Positions 11,057-21,860 of a stretch of 64,000 nt of DNA are shown piece after piece. The DNA comes from Myxocyprinus asiaticus (lineage: Eukaryota > Chordata > Actinopteri > Cypriniformes > Catostomidae), in the NCBI RefSeq assembly GCF_019703515.2, contig NC_059388.1, forward strand, positions 62,001-126,000. Direction: 5' to 3'. A program made the position numbers and the translations under genes. The notes under the pieces were generated by a model. That model was not told the origin of the DNA and did no database searches. It was given only the letters and a program-made list of their open reading frames with translations. The first letter of the stretch is position 1. Every line of letters begins with the position of its first letter.

Positions 11057-12176
11057 TGTAGGGCCTTGGCCCACTTAAAATGGCAGCAGAGACCACATGG
11101 CCCTTTGTTCTATGACCAAAAGGAGAGACATTGAACTCAGTTTCCCAGGATCCTTCACAAATTCACAACTGGATGCGAAGTCCCGCCCATGGACCCAGTC
11201 TTAAACGCCATTGGTCCAGCGGCCCATGACCGATGACGTCATCTCGTCAACAAAACCCGCGGACAGATGAATTTCGGTCTCTCTGTGCTAAGCTCTGCCT
11301 GGCTGTAAAGGGACATCTGTACTGTGCACGTACTGAAGGAGTTTTCCCTCCGTTTAGACTGAGAACAAAGAGACCACGTTTTTCTAACCTTGCCATTTGG
11401 CCACGGTAGAGTAAGATTAACTTAGCTTTGTTCAAGTCTTATAGTATACTTATATCAACTGGTTCAGTTTCACTAAAGCAACAGTGAATTTATTTTGAAA
11501 AACGGAAAGGCGACCAGTTTCCCTTCTCCCTCTTTTTCATTCAATGTTGACTACTTTCTACATTCTTCTCCATCGCTGGATCCGAAGAATAAAGCAGAGA
11601 CGCGTCTTTTCACTGACGAGCGTAAGACAAGGAACCATCCAGACCATTTCTCCTGACCGCTCAATGCAACAGGAATTCCAATGGACAAACCTACTGAAAT
11701 CACACAGGATTTCCCAAGTAAGGCTTGATATCTGGGCAGATTTAGTTTAGAAACTGTGATTTTTCTTGTGAATCTAATTCGTATTTTTGATTCTAAATGC
11801 TGATGTTTTGAGTATATATTTGTATGTTAAACTCTGCTCGCTGTTTCGAGTTGGGAGATTTGTTTTAGTTTCTTTTGGGGTTACGTTTGTTTTGTTGAGT
11901 GATTTGAACTAGTAATTCAGTCCCGCTGTTACGAGCGGTTACCCTTAACTAAACTGCATGCATTTTTCCTCACTCCCGCTCGCTCTCATTCTCTCTCTCT
12001 CACTGATATTCATTGAGTGAGCGGCGCCTCGGTTTGTGTTCGACTCAGGCTGGTGAACCAAATTCTCCCGCCTGTTTCGTCAGTTCCTTTGTGTGTCCGC
12101 TCATTTCCATCCGCACGTGGGATCAGCTCCATTCTGAACCTGATCCTCCATTTTGATTCCTTTGTTACCACACCTG

Positions 12177-12211
<35 letters not shown>

Positions 12212-12439
12212 CATATAGCTCCACTGTTAGCTTAGGATATCCTTGATTTTATTTTTGGATTATATTCAGATAGTATTGGCTGTGTTCACTGGCTGGCGAA
12301 CCAAATTCTCCCGCCTGTTCCATCAGTTCCTTTTTGTGTGTCCGGTCATTTCCACCCGCACGTGGTATTAGCTCCATTTTGGATTTAACCCTCCATTTTG
12401 AACCTGATCCTCCATTTTGATTCCTTTGTCACCACACCT

Positions 12440-12484
<45 letters not shown>

Positions 12485-13020
12485 CATATAGCTCCACTGT
12501 TAGCTTAGGATATCCTTGATTTTATTTTTGGATTATATTCGGATAGTATTGGCTGTGTTCACTACTGCTTGATTATAATAAATCTTGTTATATTATAATA
12601 AATACTCCTGTTTGTTTTTGTTTGAATGTTGTGTTGAAGCCAACCTCTGCCACGTGAAGAACTCCCAAGTTACCTCAGAGTACTATTATGTTATTGGTGT
12701 TAGAAACTAACTGTAACTAGATTACTATTACATTTGTATACCAATAATTTAACTAGTTTTTTCCCCTTGTTGATTATTTTGATTAACAATTAAGATACTC
12801 AACCTACAAGGTAGATTTTGTTTTATGAGACCCAATCAGTAACTTGCTATCATTTTTCTCTTTTCAAAGAGTGGTGCCCCGAGAATAGTTTAATGAATTA
12901 AATTCTATTTAATTACTATTTAGTTATTTAATTGTTATTTGATTATTCCATAATTAATAACAATTAATTATTGATTATTTCTGATAGTAAAACTGATTTA
13001 AACAACCAGTAGCACCTACA
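11057..13020 (+). mobile_element. Solo LTR (subfamily 1) inside LINE-B
   Basis: The segment starts TGTAGGGCCTTGG and ends AACAACCAGTAGCACCTACA. It is flanked by a perfect 4-bp duplication CTCT (11053-11056 and 13021-13024). Its last ~130 bp match the ends of the LTRs at 29433-31052 and 32627-34482, while its start differs, so it is a related subfamily. It carries AATAAA-type signals near 12590-12605. LINE-B coding sequence resumes exactly at the right-hand duplication. No internal retroelement sequence is present. Confidence 0.92.
12047..12560. repeat. Tandem duplication within the solo LTR
   Basis: Two copies of a ~245-270-bp unit (12047-12290 and 12291-12560) share AACCAAATTCTCCCGCCTGT, CCTCCATTTTGATTCCTTTG, a CA microsatellite, and ACTAGCATATAGCTCCACTG. 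The CA tract is longer in the second copy, and that copy has an extra CCATTTTGGATTTAACCC insertion. The duplication lies inside the LTR. Confidence 0.9.
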
Positions 13021-13489
13021 CTCTGAACAGCTGAAAGCCTGGCAGATGTAACGTGCTGTCCGGAATGGCTTCACTCAGCCAGGTTTCTGTGAAGCGCAAG
13101 GCAACAGAGTTTGAAAAGTCCTTGTTTGTGTGGGTGAGGAGATGTAGTTCATCCATTTTGTTAGGAAGAGAGTGGAGATTCGCTAGATGAATACTCGGCA
13201 GCGCTGTTCAAAAGCCATGCCGACAGAGCCTGACCAGCGCGCCTGCTCATCTCCCTCGCCTGCATCTCTTGAACAACACAGCCGTGCCTCTGACTAAAAT
13301 GTCCAGCAAAACATCAGAATATTCAAAAACCAGGAAAAGGTTGTCTGGTATATGCTGCCGAATGTTCAGCAGTTCGTCCCTGGTAAAACTGACTGGAAAA
13401 ATATTACTAAACACAGGACAAACAAACAAAACAACAAAAGAACTGAAGAGCTACACACCAAGGCGGCCATCCGCAGCGCCATCTTGTAA
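13021..13489 (-). mobile_element. L2 LINE (LINE-B), 5' end
   Basis: The minus strand begins CAAGATGGCGCTGCGG at about 13486, nearly the same start as the L2 at 54109 (CAAGATGGCGCTGAG). The first ATG is at 13480-13482. It encodes the start of the LINE protein and the endonuclease N-terminal residues LTETWL-like (ACAGAAACCTGGCTGAGTG on the minus strand). It joins 8272-11056 across the LTR. The 5' end is intact, which is unusual for LINE copies. Confidence 0.88.
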
Positions 13490-14455
13490 AAGATGTACAG
13501 TATGTTCAGCGTGTCAAACCACTAATATAAGAAACGTCAAATGGCTTACTCACTCCAATGTATTTATGAAGGAGAGTGCCTGTTTTGGACATGTAAATAC
13601 TTTGTGACCATCCTTCGTTTCTATTCTCAGTTTGGCCGGAAACATCAATGCAAAAGCGATCTTCCATTGATGTAAAAGTTTCTTACATTCCTTGAACTGA
13701 TCGCGTTTTTCTCTTGTTGAATTTGCAAAGTCTGAGAACAAGAAAATATTGTGATTCTTCCAAGAAAGCTTTCCTTTGCTCCTCGCCTGGTGCAACACAA
13801 GATATTTATCGGATGATCTCAGAAATTTGGCCAGAATTGATCGGGGCCTGTCTCCCTCAGCAGATCCGTGAGCCGGGACTCTGTGAGCTCGCTCAATTTC
13901 CAGTTTATGGCCTGTTATGTCGAACAGACTCGGGAAGAGCTCATCCAGGAATTTCACCATATCTCTGCCCTCTTCATGCTCAGGAATTCCAACAATCCGT
14001 ATATTGTTCCTTCGGCTCATATTTTCAAGATATTCCAGTTTTTCCAAAATGTGTTCCAAGTCTGTTTTGGACGTGGATTAGCGGATAATTCCCTTTCCAA
14101 TGACTCCAGATAATCGATCCGTTTCTCAACATCTGCCACTCTTGTGACCAACTCAGTGAATTTTGTTTCCATCGCCGTAAGCGATCGACGTATTACAGAG
14201 AGATCCTCCAAGTCAGCAACAACCTTCGTCAGCATCACTGAGATGTTGGAAGGTTGACGCTAAATTTCTTCTCCCGACGTGCCTTCCAAATCGAGTCCCC
14301 GGCTCGCAGCCTGTTCGGGGGTGTCAGCTTGAGCATGTAAGTGTCTTTTAATGTCTCCAGAGTCTGAGGATTTTAACTTCTTTGCCATGTTTACCTCAAA
14401 GAGCAAATATGTAATTGGGTGTATCAAATCTCACTGGATTATAACATGAAAATAA
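13490..14455 (-). mobile_element. L1-clade LINE copy A, ORF1 part
   Basis: This is the 5' part of an L1 on the minus strand, closely related to copies at 24108-25035, 34483-36303 and 52560-54096. It is cut at 14455/14456 by an LTR element and its 5' UTR resumes at 20366. Downstream of ORF1 it ends at 13489/13490, where the L2 5' end begins, and no ORF2 is present. Confidence 0.88.
13550..14388 (-). pseudogene. L1 ORF1 protein (copy A), frameshifted
   Basis: The start codon is at 14386-14388 (MAKK...). The N-terminal third includes a coiled-coil-like stretch with ADVEKRIDYLESLERELSAN. The RNA-recognition-like core has NNIRIVGIPE, GRDMVKFLDELFP, LEIERAHRVPA and RPRSILAKFLR, followed by a C-terminal domain ending near 13550. 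Such ORF1 proteins bind LINE RNA as trimers. A frameshift near 14020-14060 and a stop near 14240 disrupt the N-terminal part. Confidence 0.88.
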
Positions 14456-14504
14456 TGTCGGGCTTTGTGACAGTGTGTGTGTGTGTGTGTGTGTCAGTGT
14501 GGTT

Positions 14505-14539
<35 letters not shown>

Positions 14540-15590
14540 TAAGTGACAGCCCGAAAGCTGATTTCGCGATAGCTGGAGATAAAGCAGCCGTGTTCATCAC
14601 TCAGAGATGCGGTTTTACGAGCGGGGCTCGTAAAAGTCCTGCGTTATTTGACTCTAATGGATGAACTCAGTTTCTGTCTCACCCGCAAAGGCGAAAATGC
14701 ACAACAATCCAATTGGTTGGACCACAATACAGCAAAACAAATTCGTGATAATTAATACCCTGAGTATTAATAATGAGCGGACATGGCGGTCCGTAAACTG
14801 TACAAGCAAAAACCTTGAAACACAAGAATAACACACTATAATATTCTATCTCTGCCCAGACGTAACTTCTTACTTGTATCGCATGAGGACACAGGTAGAA
14901 TGTGTTTTCCTCCGTCCTTTAACTTTGACCCGGTTCCTTGAGGCTCGGATGATGACGGGAGGCTGTTTCCTCGCTCTGTCGGCGGGCGGTACGGTTGTTG
15001 ATTGTCGGCGGGCGGTACGGCTGTTGATTCTCGGCGGGCTGGCGGAGAACTCAGAAATGTTGACTTGATTGAAGATGGAAGAGAAATCTTTAATCTCTTC
15101 ACTTCTGTAGGCCAACGGATGAAGATGCGAATTGCTCGGCGGTCTCCTTCGGATCCGTTAGAGTGTTTGGTTGAACACAGAGTAATCTCAACTCGTCCAG
15201 CAAGATGGAGATTGTATGGCTACAGTTTCAAGTCGGACATTACTCCCTTGTGCCACGAGGTTGCACCGGAGAGCAGCAAAAGCTACGTCTTTATTCGGTG
15301 AACGAAGTCGCTGGAAGCGAATTCTTTGAGCATTTCAGAATTATTTGAACTCCTGATGATGTCATGTTTGAGGGACGTTCTGTTGTGTGCCTCATCCAAT
15401 AGGAGTTGAGAGCTCGATCCTTTAGTGAGCAAGGCTTCCTGGATTTGTAGTCTGTTTTGGACTCCCTTTGTTTAATTTTGGTGCGATTTTTATCAGTAAA
15501 ATTTACGACATGGAATGTGTGGGGGCTGAGTTAGGTTTTACGACTGTTAGGCCTGCCTTTGTCTTCTATCTGAATACATGAGGCCCAACA
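14456..15590 (-). repeat. 3' LTR of the gag-pro-env element
   Basis: The minus strand starts TGTTGGGCCTCATGTATTCA at 15590 and ends GCCCGACA at 14456. It matches the solo LTR at 32627-34482 over its 5' two-thirds. The AT-rich last part of the LTR is missing: sequence jumps from the CA tract near 14468-14490 straight to the terminal AAAGCCCGACA. It includes a GT tract (14473-14494), a GA tract (14510-14535) and GCCGTACCGCC-type minisatellite units at about 14970-15035. Confidence 0.9.
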
Positions 15591-15602
15591 TTCCCCCCTT
15601 TG
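15591..15602 (-). promoter_or_regulatory. Polypurine tract
   Basis: The minus strand reads AAAGGGGGGAA immediately before the TG of the 3' LTR. This is the expected position and composition of the plus-strand DNA primer of an LTR retroelement. Confidence 0.85.
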
Positions 15603-15987
15603 TTCTGAAGATTTGGTTGTTGTCCAGCATCTTTAGAGCAACTGAAGGGCCGAACTGTTCTTGTCGGTTCACAGTAACCTCTGGGTTATGCAATCCATGT
15701 ATTCCTGATAGGAAAGAGAAATGGTTGCACAGTCCATACAGTTCATTAGAGTTCACAGAGGCTTTATCGTCTGGACAGAGATTGAGGCACATCTGGGCAT
15801 AGAACTTCTAGCTAATTCTAAAACTACATTCATTACACATAAACATTTCAAGTTATTGGAAGGCACAGCATTAACCATAACACAATCCTTTGTTGTTCTT
15901 TGGTCATAACACAAAATCAAAGTAGAACCTGACATTGGTTACTAGGAACAAAATGTTAGAGGAAAGGAGGGTTAAAGGTTAAAAGGC

Positions 15988-17145
15988 TTATCCTTGGAAA
16001 TGATTGGGGTTAACCTGTGGGATGGGCTCAGACTGGTGTGTAAAACGCGGCTGTATGAGAAGTGAGTCCAGTCTGGCCTGTAGGTGTCGAATGTACCTGT
16101 ACATGGCGTGTGCAATAATTGCGATGATGATCCAACCACTAAGGAGGAGCCAGATGGCAATCAAACTGATAGGGTGTTCTTGGTAAGATGACGATCTGCT
16201 TATGTGACTATGAAACATAGTGGTCAAGCCAGTCGGTTTAAGACTGAACTTCACTAATTCCATCCCTTCAGCCTGAAGCTGCTGTTGAAGGGTGTCATCA
16301 ACGTTGAGGCTGTGACCTCTAAATGCATCCATGAACTCAATTTCTGCGTCATTTTTGTCGACGTTGAGATGATGGAGGACAATATCGTCAGTGTGCACGA
16401 TGGCTCCTTGGGGAACCGCTAAAAACACCGTTTGGTTTGGTAGCCTTAGTTTAGTGGCCTTAGCTTAGTGGCTGTATCATGGCAGTCGTATGACTTCGGT
16501 GGCTGGTGTGCTAATGAGCCAGCGACTGCCTGCTCGCTCTACCTTTGTCTCTGTTCCTTCATCTTTGATGGACATGCTACCATGACACTTGTTCAGGGAG
16601 GTAGTTAGTCACCTCTCTAACAAAGGGGTTGCGTTTTGACAAACCCAATGAATGTACTTTGTCTTGGTACACATGTTTAGGTTAGGGATAAGGTAGAGCG
16701 AGGGGTCCTCATCATGGTAGGCGAGTGTTGGTGGTGTTTTGAGGTGAATGTGTGCATTACCTCTCTGAAAACTAACATTAAATACAGATTTTAGTCTATA
16801 TATATTCTGCCTATGACGGTAGATTGAGGATAAATCCTATTTTGAGGTTCTGAGGATTTACATGGATTGGAATTTCAATGCCAAAACTATATGCCAAGTG
16901 TATCTGTGAAGGTTGCACAACGGAGATAGTAGCAGATCTAAGGATTTGTTCGACAAGGTCTAGGGAGACCAGGTAAGCTGGAATCCTTCCACCACTCAGA
17001 CTGTTGACTGAGGAGCTAATTTCCCTGAGGTCCTGCATTAGATCTCTAACGATACACGCATAAGTTGTTTTCTCTGCCAAATCCCTAAAGTGTGCAAAGT
17101 GTTATTGATAAGAACGGATTGCAAATTTACAGTGACTATAGTACC
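15988..17145 (-). pseudogene. env: Envelope-like glycoprotein of the LTR element, broken
   Basis: The C-terminal open part (15988-16428) has one hydrophobic membrane segment (ISLIAIWLLLSGWIIIAII) near its end, followed by a ~40-residue basic tail, as in class I fusion glycoproteins. The upstream open part (16811-17080) has a LREISSSVNSL...GGRIPAYLV pattern. That pattern recalls the F-type envelopes of insect errantiviruses and baculoviruses; this is an impression, not a search. Between them, 16430-16810 carries stops and frameshifts. The start is not certain because the 5' side merges with protease sequence. The product would be non-functional in this copy. Confidence 0.7.
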
Positions 17146-17155
17146 CTGAAGGGTT

Positions 17156-17590
17156 TTACCCAGGCCTGTAATTGTTCTTATTGGAGTCGTAGTCTCTGCT
17201 GGATTTTTGGACGATGGCGACGTGTATATCTGAAGCTGGCGAACTGTTTTCTGGACCAAGTGGTCTCGGTATGTCCACCTGAGCCCACATGTGTCCACGA
17301 CGGCAGTCAATGAGTGGAGCCAATCGGTTCAGTAGGTCCTGGCCAACTAACAGTGGTTCTGTATTAATGGGACATATGTAAACAGGGTGTACTAGCGTCA
17401 TCCCTTGAAAGGTGTCAATCCAGGCCCATTTTGTGATAGACAACCTATCTTGCATGTAGCTTGTGATGCTTACGTTGCAGGTCTCAGTCTATAACGGTTT
17501 GCCAAGGGAGAGCTTTGCTCTAGCCACCTCTGCGAAGGTGTTGGAACCCATTAGACTATTTCGGAACCGGTGTTGAGTAGTGCGGGAGCG
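17156..17590 (-). pseudogene. pro: Retropepsin-like protease remnant
   Basis: The minus strand around 17570 encodes ALLNTGSEIV, matching the LLDTGSE active-site loop of retroviral aspartic proteases but with Asn in place of the catalytic Asp (codon AAC at 17572-17574). About 40 residues later, 17156-17455 encodes a second conserved block, EPLLVGQDLLNRLAPLI, the expected C-terminal protease motif. A frameshift and a TAG stop (near 17490-17500) lie between the two blocks. The RT normally following in the same polyprotein is absent. Confidence 0.8.
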
Positions 17591-17847
17591 GAATGACCCA
17601 TGTGTCAGGTGTTGCCCTTACGGTACAGATTGCCCAAGAAGGTCAGAAAAGGAGGGTGTGGCATGTTAGGAGTGACTGTTTTGAGGAGCAACTTGGACAC
17701 TGTTCCCCTTTTCCCGACCTACAAAGTAAACTTTGGCGTTAACAGGAGGGGGTACATCGTCTAGTCATACTGACAAGGTTTCAGCGCCGTGTTCCTTTGA
17801 GGAGGTCGACAGACCTGGTGAACAACGGAGCACGTCAAGCTTAGTTA

Positions 17848-19626
17848 CTAACTCACTTGACGTCTCCTAATATCCTCCATTTCCTCTCTCAAATCTTGTT
17901 CTCTGAGTGGATTTGAAACCTTTTCTACCCACTCACCTTCTTGTTTGGGTTTTCGTTCGAAATGCGCATTTATTTTTGGCCGGCGAACGTTTTTTTGTTT
18001 AGGCCTGCCGTGACCTTGGGGGTATGTCTGTTCACCACCCCCCTGGTTCTGTTGCCTACCCTGCTGGTGGGGTGATCGGCGCCTCTGGGCTCCCGTTCTA
18101 GCATTCACCTTAACGCGAGGCGTTTCGTTGCCTTCAAACGCTAGGTCTGCATATGAGGCTTGGATCCCCAGGGCTCTGGCGTCGCCTTCATACCCTCAGG
18201 CAGGGCGCACGCGTGTCTCCCATGCCAGTTGCGCGTACTTTCTGATTTCCTGCATGGTGGGGTTGCCCATTCTGCAGTGCATCGTGACGTCATATCGCAC
18301 GCACTCGTGGAGGTTGTGAAGGAAAAGAGACTTGAAAGCTCGTTCCTCCTCCAGACCTGGTACGTTACTTCCTTGGAAGTACGTGGTTCTCAGGCGTCTA
18401 TAATACTCACGCGGAGGCTCGTGCCTCTTCTGGGTGATGGTGAAAGCGGCAATGGTAGCGGAGGCTTCGTCGATATACAGCGAATACTCCTCGCGTAGGG
18501 CTTTACACAGTGCTGAGTATCGGTTTCGTGTACCAGTCGATAGCGTTTCCATGAACGCATGGACACTCCTTACCGTGGTCTTCCATATGAGCTTGAGTTT
18601 TTCACGCGATGAAGCGTAAGGCAAGTCAGTCAGGCAGTGCTCAATTTCCCTAAGATAATTGTCGATGTTTGAATCTCGATTACTTGGGTCAAAGCATTCT
18701 ATGTCCCTGAGAGGGACTCGAGTTGTCGGATCGCTATAGCGATGAGGATGACTTCCTCCCCTTCGTGGTGGGGAAGGAGTCCAGTCGACGCGTGAGGGTG
18801 GACCCCGGGTTGCGTACAGCTCCCTGACTAATGGGATCTTTGAGCCGCTTACACCACTCTGGGCTTGAAAATAATTGTCCCCCCTCCGTGGTGTGGAATC
18901 AGTTGGTTTGAAATGCACGGTGGCATGACTGAAAACTGACTGAGGAGGGCAACTATAAGGAGGGGCACCTGCATCCAACCAGCGGGCCACTGGAGGATTT
19001 TGAAAGGTGTCTTGGAGGACGAAGTCAGAGACTGTACCACTAGGGGCAGCTCAGCTCCTAGCGTGTGTCCCTGGGTTTCTCAGGGGCACATTCCTACGTG
19101 TATCGCTAAAAAGGGAGCCCTCTTCTATGTCAGATGTCGTGCGGTGCGTTTCAGCTGCACTTACCTGATCTGACTCTACTTTTAGCTGGGCAGCTTGAAG
19201 CTGCCTGCACAGGGCTTCGTTTTCCTCCTGCATCCGGGCATTATCTTCCTGTGCCTGGACTTTCTCAGCTTGAGTGCACCTAATTTCTTGGTGCAGGCTG
19301 AGATTTTCCCTCTGCACCGCTTGGTAGCTGCTCTGCAGCTGTGCGAACTGGGCCTGGTGCTCGGCAGTTTGGGTTTTGCGGTGATGAAGAAGGAACATTT
19401 GGCCCACAAGGTCCAGGATTGTGTGCATTGGCTTCCCGACCGGGTTGTTGACATAATCAACTAGTTCCTGTAATGCTTCATCACAACGACTAACATTGTA
19501 GCCGTTAAGGTTATTTCTCTCCTCTATGGAGAGACGGAGGACAGCAGCAACTACATCTTGCAGTGCTGGGTCGACTAACTTCTGTGGAGCTTTAGCTCCA
19601 GTCACGCAGGGCGATTGGTGACTCAT
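17848..19626 (-). pseudogene. gag: Gag-like structural protein of the LTR element, frameshifted
   Basis: The start codon is at 19624-19626. Segment 1 (19051-19626) contains a long predicted coiled coil with Gln/Glu heptads (about residues 100-165). Segment 2 (18196-18990) is capsid-like, with the pattern ...YLREIEHCL...LIWKTTVRSVHAFME...FKSLFLHNL typical of retrotransposon gag. Segment 3 (17848-18108) is basic and Arg/Gln/Gly-rich, as in a nucleocapsid tail, with no CCHC knuckle seen. Segments 1 and 2 are separated by a frameshift near 19050, and 2 and 3 by frame changes near 18110-18190. Homologous groups include Ty3/gypsy and retroviral gag; the exact lineage is not determined. Confidence 0.78.
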
Positions 19627-20044
19627 TTTACTGGGGCCGTAAAAATTCTTGTGATAGTGGCTCTGACAGCTTGTTGTTTTACAGTTGATATAATGCTAAC
19701 ACGAAAACACAGTTGAGAGGCTTCGACCTGTGGCTTACAGTCTACTGTTATGTAATGTGCAAACTTCACTGTGTTCTCTCTTTGGTGGACGTCAATGAAG
19801 TGACTTGGCACCTCTCTGTAACATTTAGATGAAAGCGTTAGGAGTTAAATAACAACAACAGCAGGTTTTAAGCAGACTATAGTAAATTTACCAACCCCTA
19901 ATTCACTCTTAAGAGCACTTTCACACCACACTGGCTTATGTTTGGCAAGTTGTGAGAAGTAAACTGTCAAACAGAACCAATGATTCAAATTATTACTTTG
20001 GATTCTTATGCATACACACTGTGACAGAACTGGCACATAGGATG

Positions 20045-20061
20045 CCTCACACGGGGCACCA
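20045..20061 (-). promoter_or_regulatory. Candidate tRNA primer-binding site
   Basis: The minus strand reads TGGTGCCCCGTGTGAGG seven bases after the end of the 5' LTR. The TGG start and position fit a primer-binding site. The primer tRNA was not identified. Confidence 0.6.
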
Positions 20062-20068
20062 ATTATTA

Positions 20069-20361
20069 TGTCGGGCTTTACTGGTTGTTTAGATCAGTGT
20101 TACTATCAGAAATAATTAATAATTATTTCTGTAGTTATTAATCAATATTTAAAATTAATTAATTGGATCTAACTCATTAAAACCTCATATGGGACTCCAG
20201 TAAATGTAGTGTGCTATGTTTAGGAGCAAGTTTGGTTATTAGCAATAATTAATAATTATCAAAGATAATTATTAATTATTAAAATCAATAGAACATTAAT
20301 GAGAATCAATGTTAGCTTTTTTTTTATACATGAATACATGGGGGTATACATGACCCCAACA
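20069..20361 (-). repeat. 5' LTR of the gag-pro-env element, internally deleted
   Basis: The minus strand begins TGTTGGGGTCATGTAT and ends AAAGCCCGACA, so both LTR termini are present in only 293 bp. What remains is the AT-rich last third (AATAATTATTAATTATTTC and similar), matching 34240-34482. The U3-like upstream portion, including the polyadenylation-signal region, is missing. This is almost complementary to the 3' LTR, which kept the other part. Confidence 0.88.
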
Positions 20362-20365
20362 ATAA

Positions 20366-20445
20366 TAAAAAAAAAACTAGCAAAGTGCGCAGAGCTCGTA
20401 ATTCACATGTCTGCTTCTTGCATGGCATCACGTGTTCCTCCCAAT
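20366..20445 (-). mobile_element. L1 copy A, 5' UTR end
   Basis: The sequence ACTAGCAAAGTGCGCAGAGC continues the L1 5' UTR beyond the LTR element and matches 24975-25035 and 36245-36303. Similarity stops after GGCATCACGTG, taken as the L1 5' end. Confidence 0.8.
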
Positions 20446-21314
20446 ACACGCAATTTCAATACATCATATTTACTGATGAAATACATGGAATTTGAACATT
20501 TTTAAAAAGATAAATGTGACCAATATTATGAAACACTAATGATATTGTTTTTTTTAATTAATATAATCCCTGTTTAATTAACAACATAAGCTGTGAAAGA
20601 TTATGTGTACTTTTAATTATCTGTAGTCAGATGTGTTTACATTGTGACTGTGACTCTTTGTCTGTAAAGGTGTAAACCAAATGACCCATGCAAATAATCA
20701 AAGGAAAGAAAAATGTATGAGTTCCCTCCCAGGAGGAACATATGGGGATATCCTGTTTGTCTTGTGTACTAGACATACTGTATCTTGTATGTCTTGTTTA
20801 TTTGGGGATATCTGGTATGTCTTGTCTTGGGGGTGTAAGGGCCACTCCAACAGTCCAACGACGGTATCCAGCAGAGTGGTCAAATTTTCTGCGCATTCGT
20901 CCTTTCGGGCGCATGTGGTTTTGCCATCTAAACTATTTTATTTAGTTTAGATTGAATCTGACTCCATTATTAATTTAATCAGACTCCAACTGAATTAGAT
21001 CTCGAATTTAGGTTGAGATTCCAATTATTATTGATCATTATTTGAGAATTTATCTTGATCATTCTAGTTAATTCTATACTTTAAATTGTGCTTGTTCATT
21101 TGGCATCATGTCAATTAGGGTCTCATGCTGGGTCCCACATCACAAACTCATCAGTTTTGGGTCTAGCCAGAGTGAATGACTAATAGTATTTAGAATGATT
21201 AGTACTGCAGCTTATCTTTTTCTAAATAGTAGTTTTGCTTAGTTCTATAGATCTGTATACACTTTATACAATTAACACAACATTATCACTAGACAGAGGT
21301 AAACAACTAACACA
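20446..21314. other. Unassigned AT-rich region without a gene
   Basis: No open frame here resembles a protein. Partial internal repetition is visible (GGGGATATCCTGTTTGTCTTG at 20745 against GGGGATATCTGGTATGTCTTG at 20804), and 20940-21130 is AT-rich with many GATT/AATC blocks. Nothing could be assigned to a family. Confidence 0.5.
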
Positions 21315-21860
21315 ACACTCATTGAGCACTTTATTAGGAATACCTGTACATATACGTATTTATGTGATTATCTTAGCCAATCGTGTGGCAACAGTGCAAT
21401 GCATAACATTATGCAGATACGGGTCAGGAGCTTCAGTTAATGTTCACTTGAACCATCAGAATGGGAAAAAATTTGATCTCAGTGATATCGATGTGGCATG
21501 ATTGTTAGTGCCAGACTGGCTGGTTTGAGTATTTCTGTAACTGCTGATCTCCTGGGATTTTCACACTCAACAGTCTCTAGAGTTTACTCAGAATGGTGCC
21601 AAAAACAAAAAGCATCCAGTGAGCGGCAGTTCTGCAGAACAAAACACCTCGTTGATGAGAGAGGTCAATGGAGAAAGGCCAGACTGGATCGAGCTGACAG
21701 AAAGGCTATGGTAACTCAGATAACCTCTCAGTACAATGAAAGATATGCTCTTCTACATTCAATTAGATCTGGGGATGTGACATTGATGCTGCCTTATATT
21801 CGCACAGTAATTGAGCGTGGGTGGAGTGCCAAATGTCACCAGCCAATCAGATTGGTGTGA
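21315..21860 (+). mobile_element. Tc1-like transposon remnant
   Basis: The sequence includes TTGAGCACTTTATTAGGAAT near the start and a transposase N-terminus at 21498-21750 with the helix-turn-helix-like ARLAGLSISVTADLLGFSHS and VSRVYSEWCQKQK. This N-terminal half is followed by unrelated sequence after about 21745, so the DDE catalytic domain is missing. No second terminal repeat was found. Confidence 0.75.

Larger units (their letters stand above)
14456..20361 (-). mobile_element. LTR retroelement with gag-pro-env, lacking pol
   Basis: The element is bounded by TG...CA LTR ends and a perfect 4-bp duplication ATAA (14452-14455 and 20362-20365). The flanking L1 5' UTR is continuous across it when compared with 24940-24990. 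On the minus strand the order is 5' LTR, primer-binding site, gag, protease, env, polypurine tract, 3' LTR. No reverse transcriptase, RNase H or integrase sequence was found; protease sequence runs into env within about 150 bp. The LTR family matches the solo LTRs at 29433 and 32627. All coding regions carry stops or frameshifts. Confidence 0.92.

Noticed and set aside
12010..12211. Short frames on both strands ending in THTHTH
   Set aside because: Chance frames in an LTR with a CA microsatellite.
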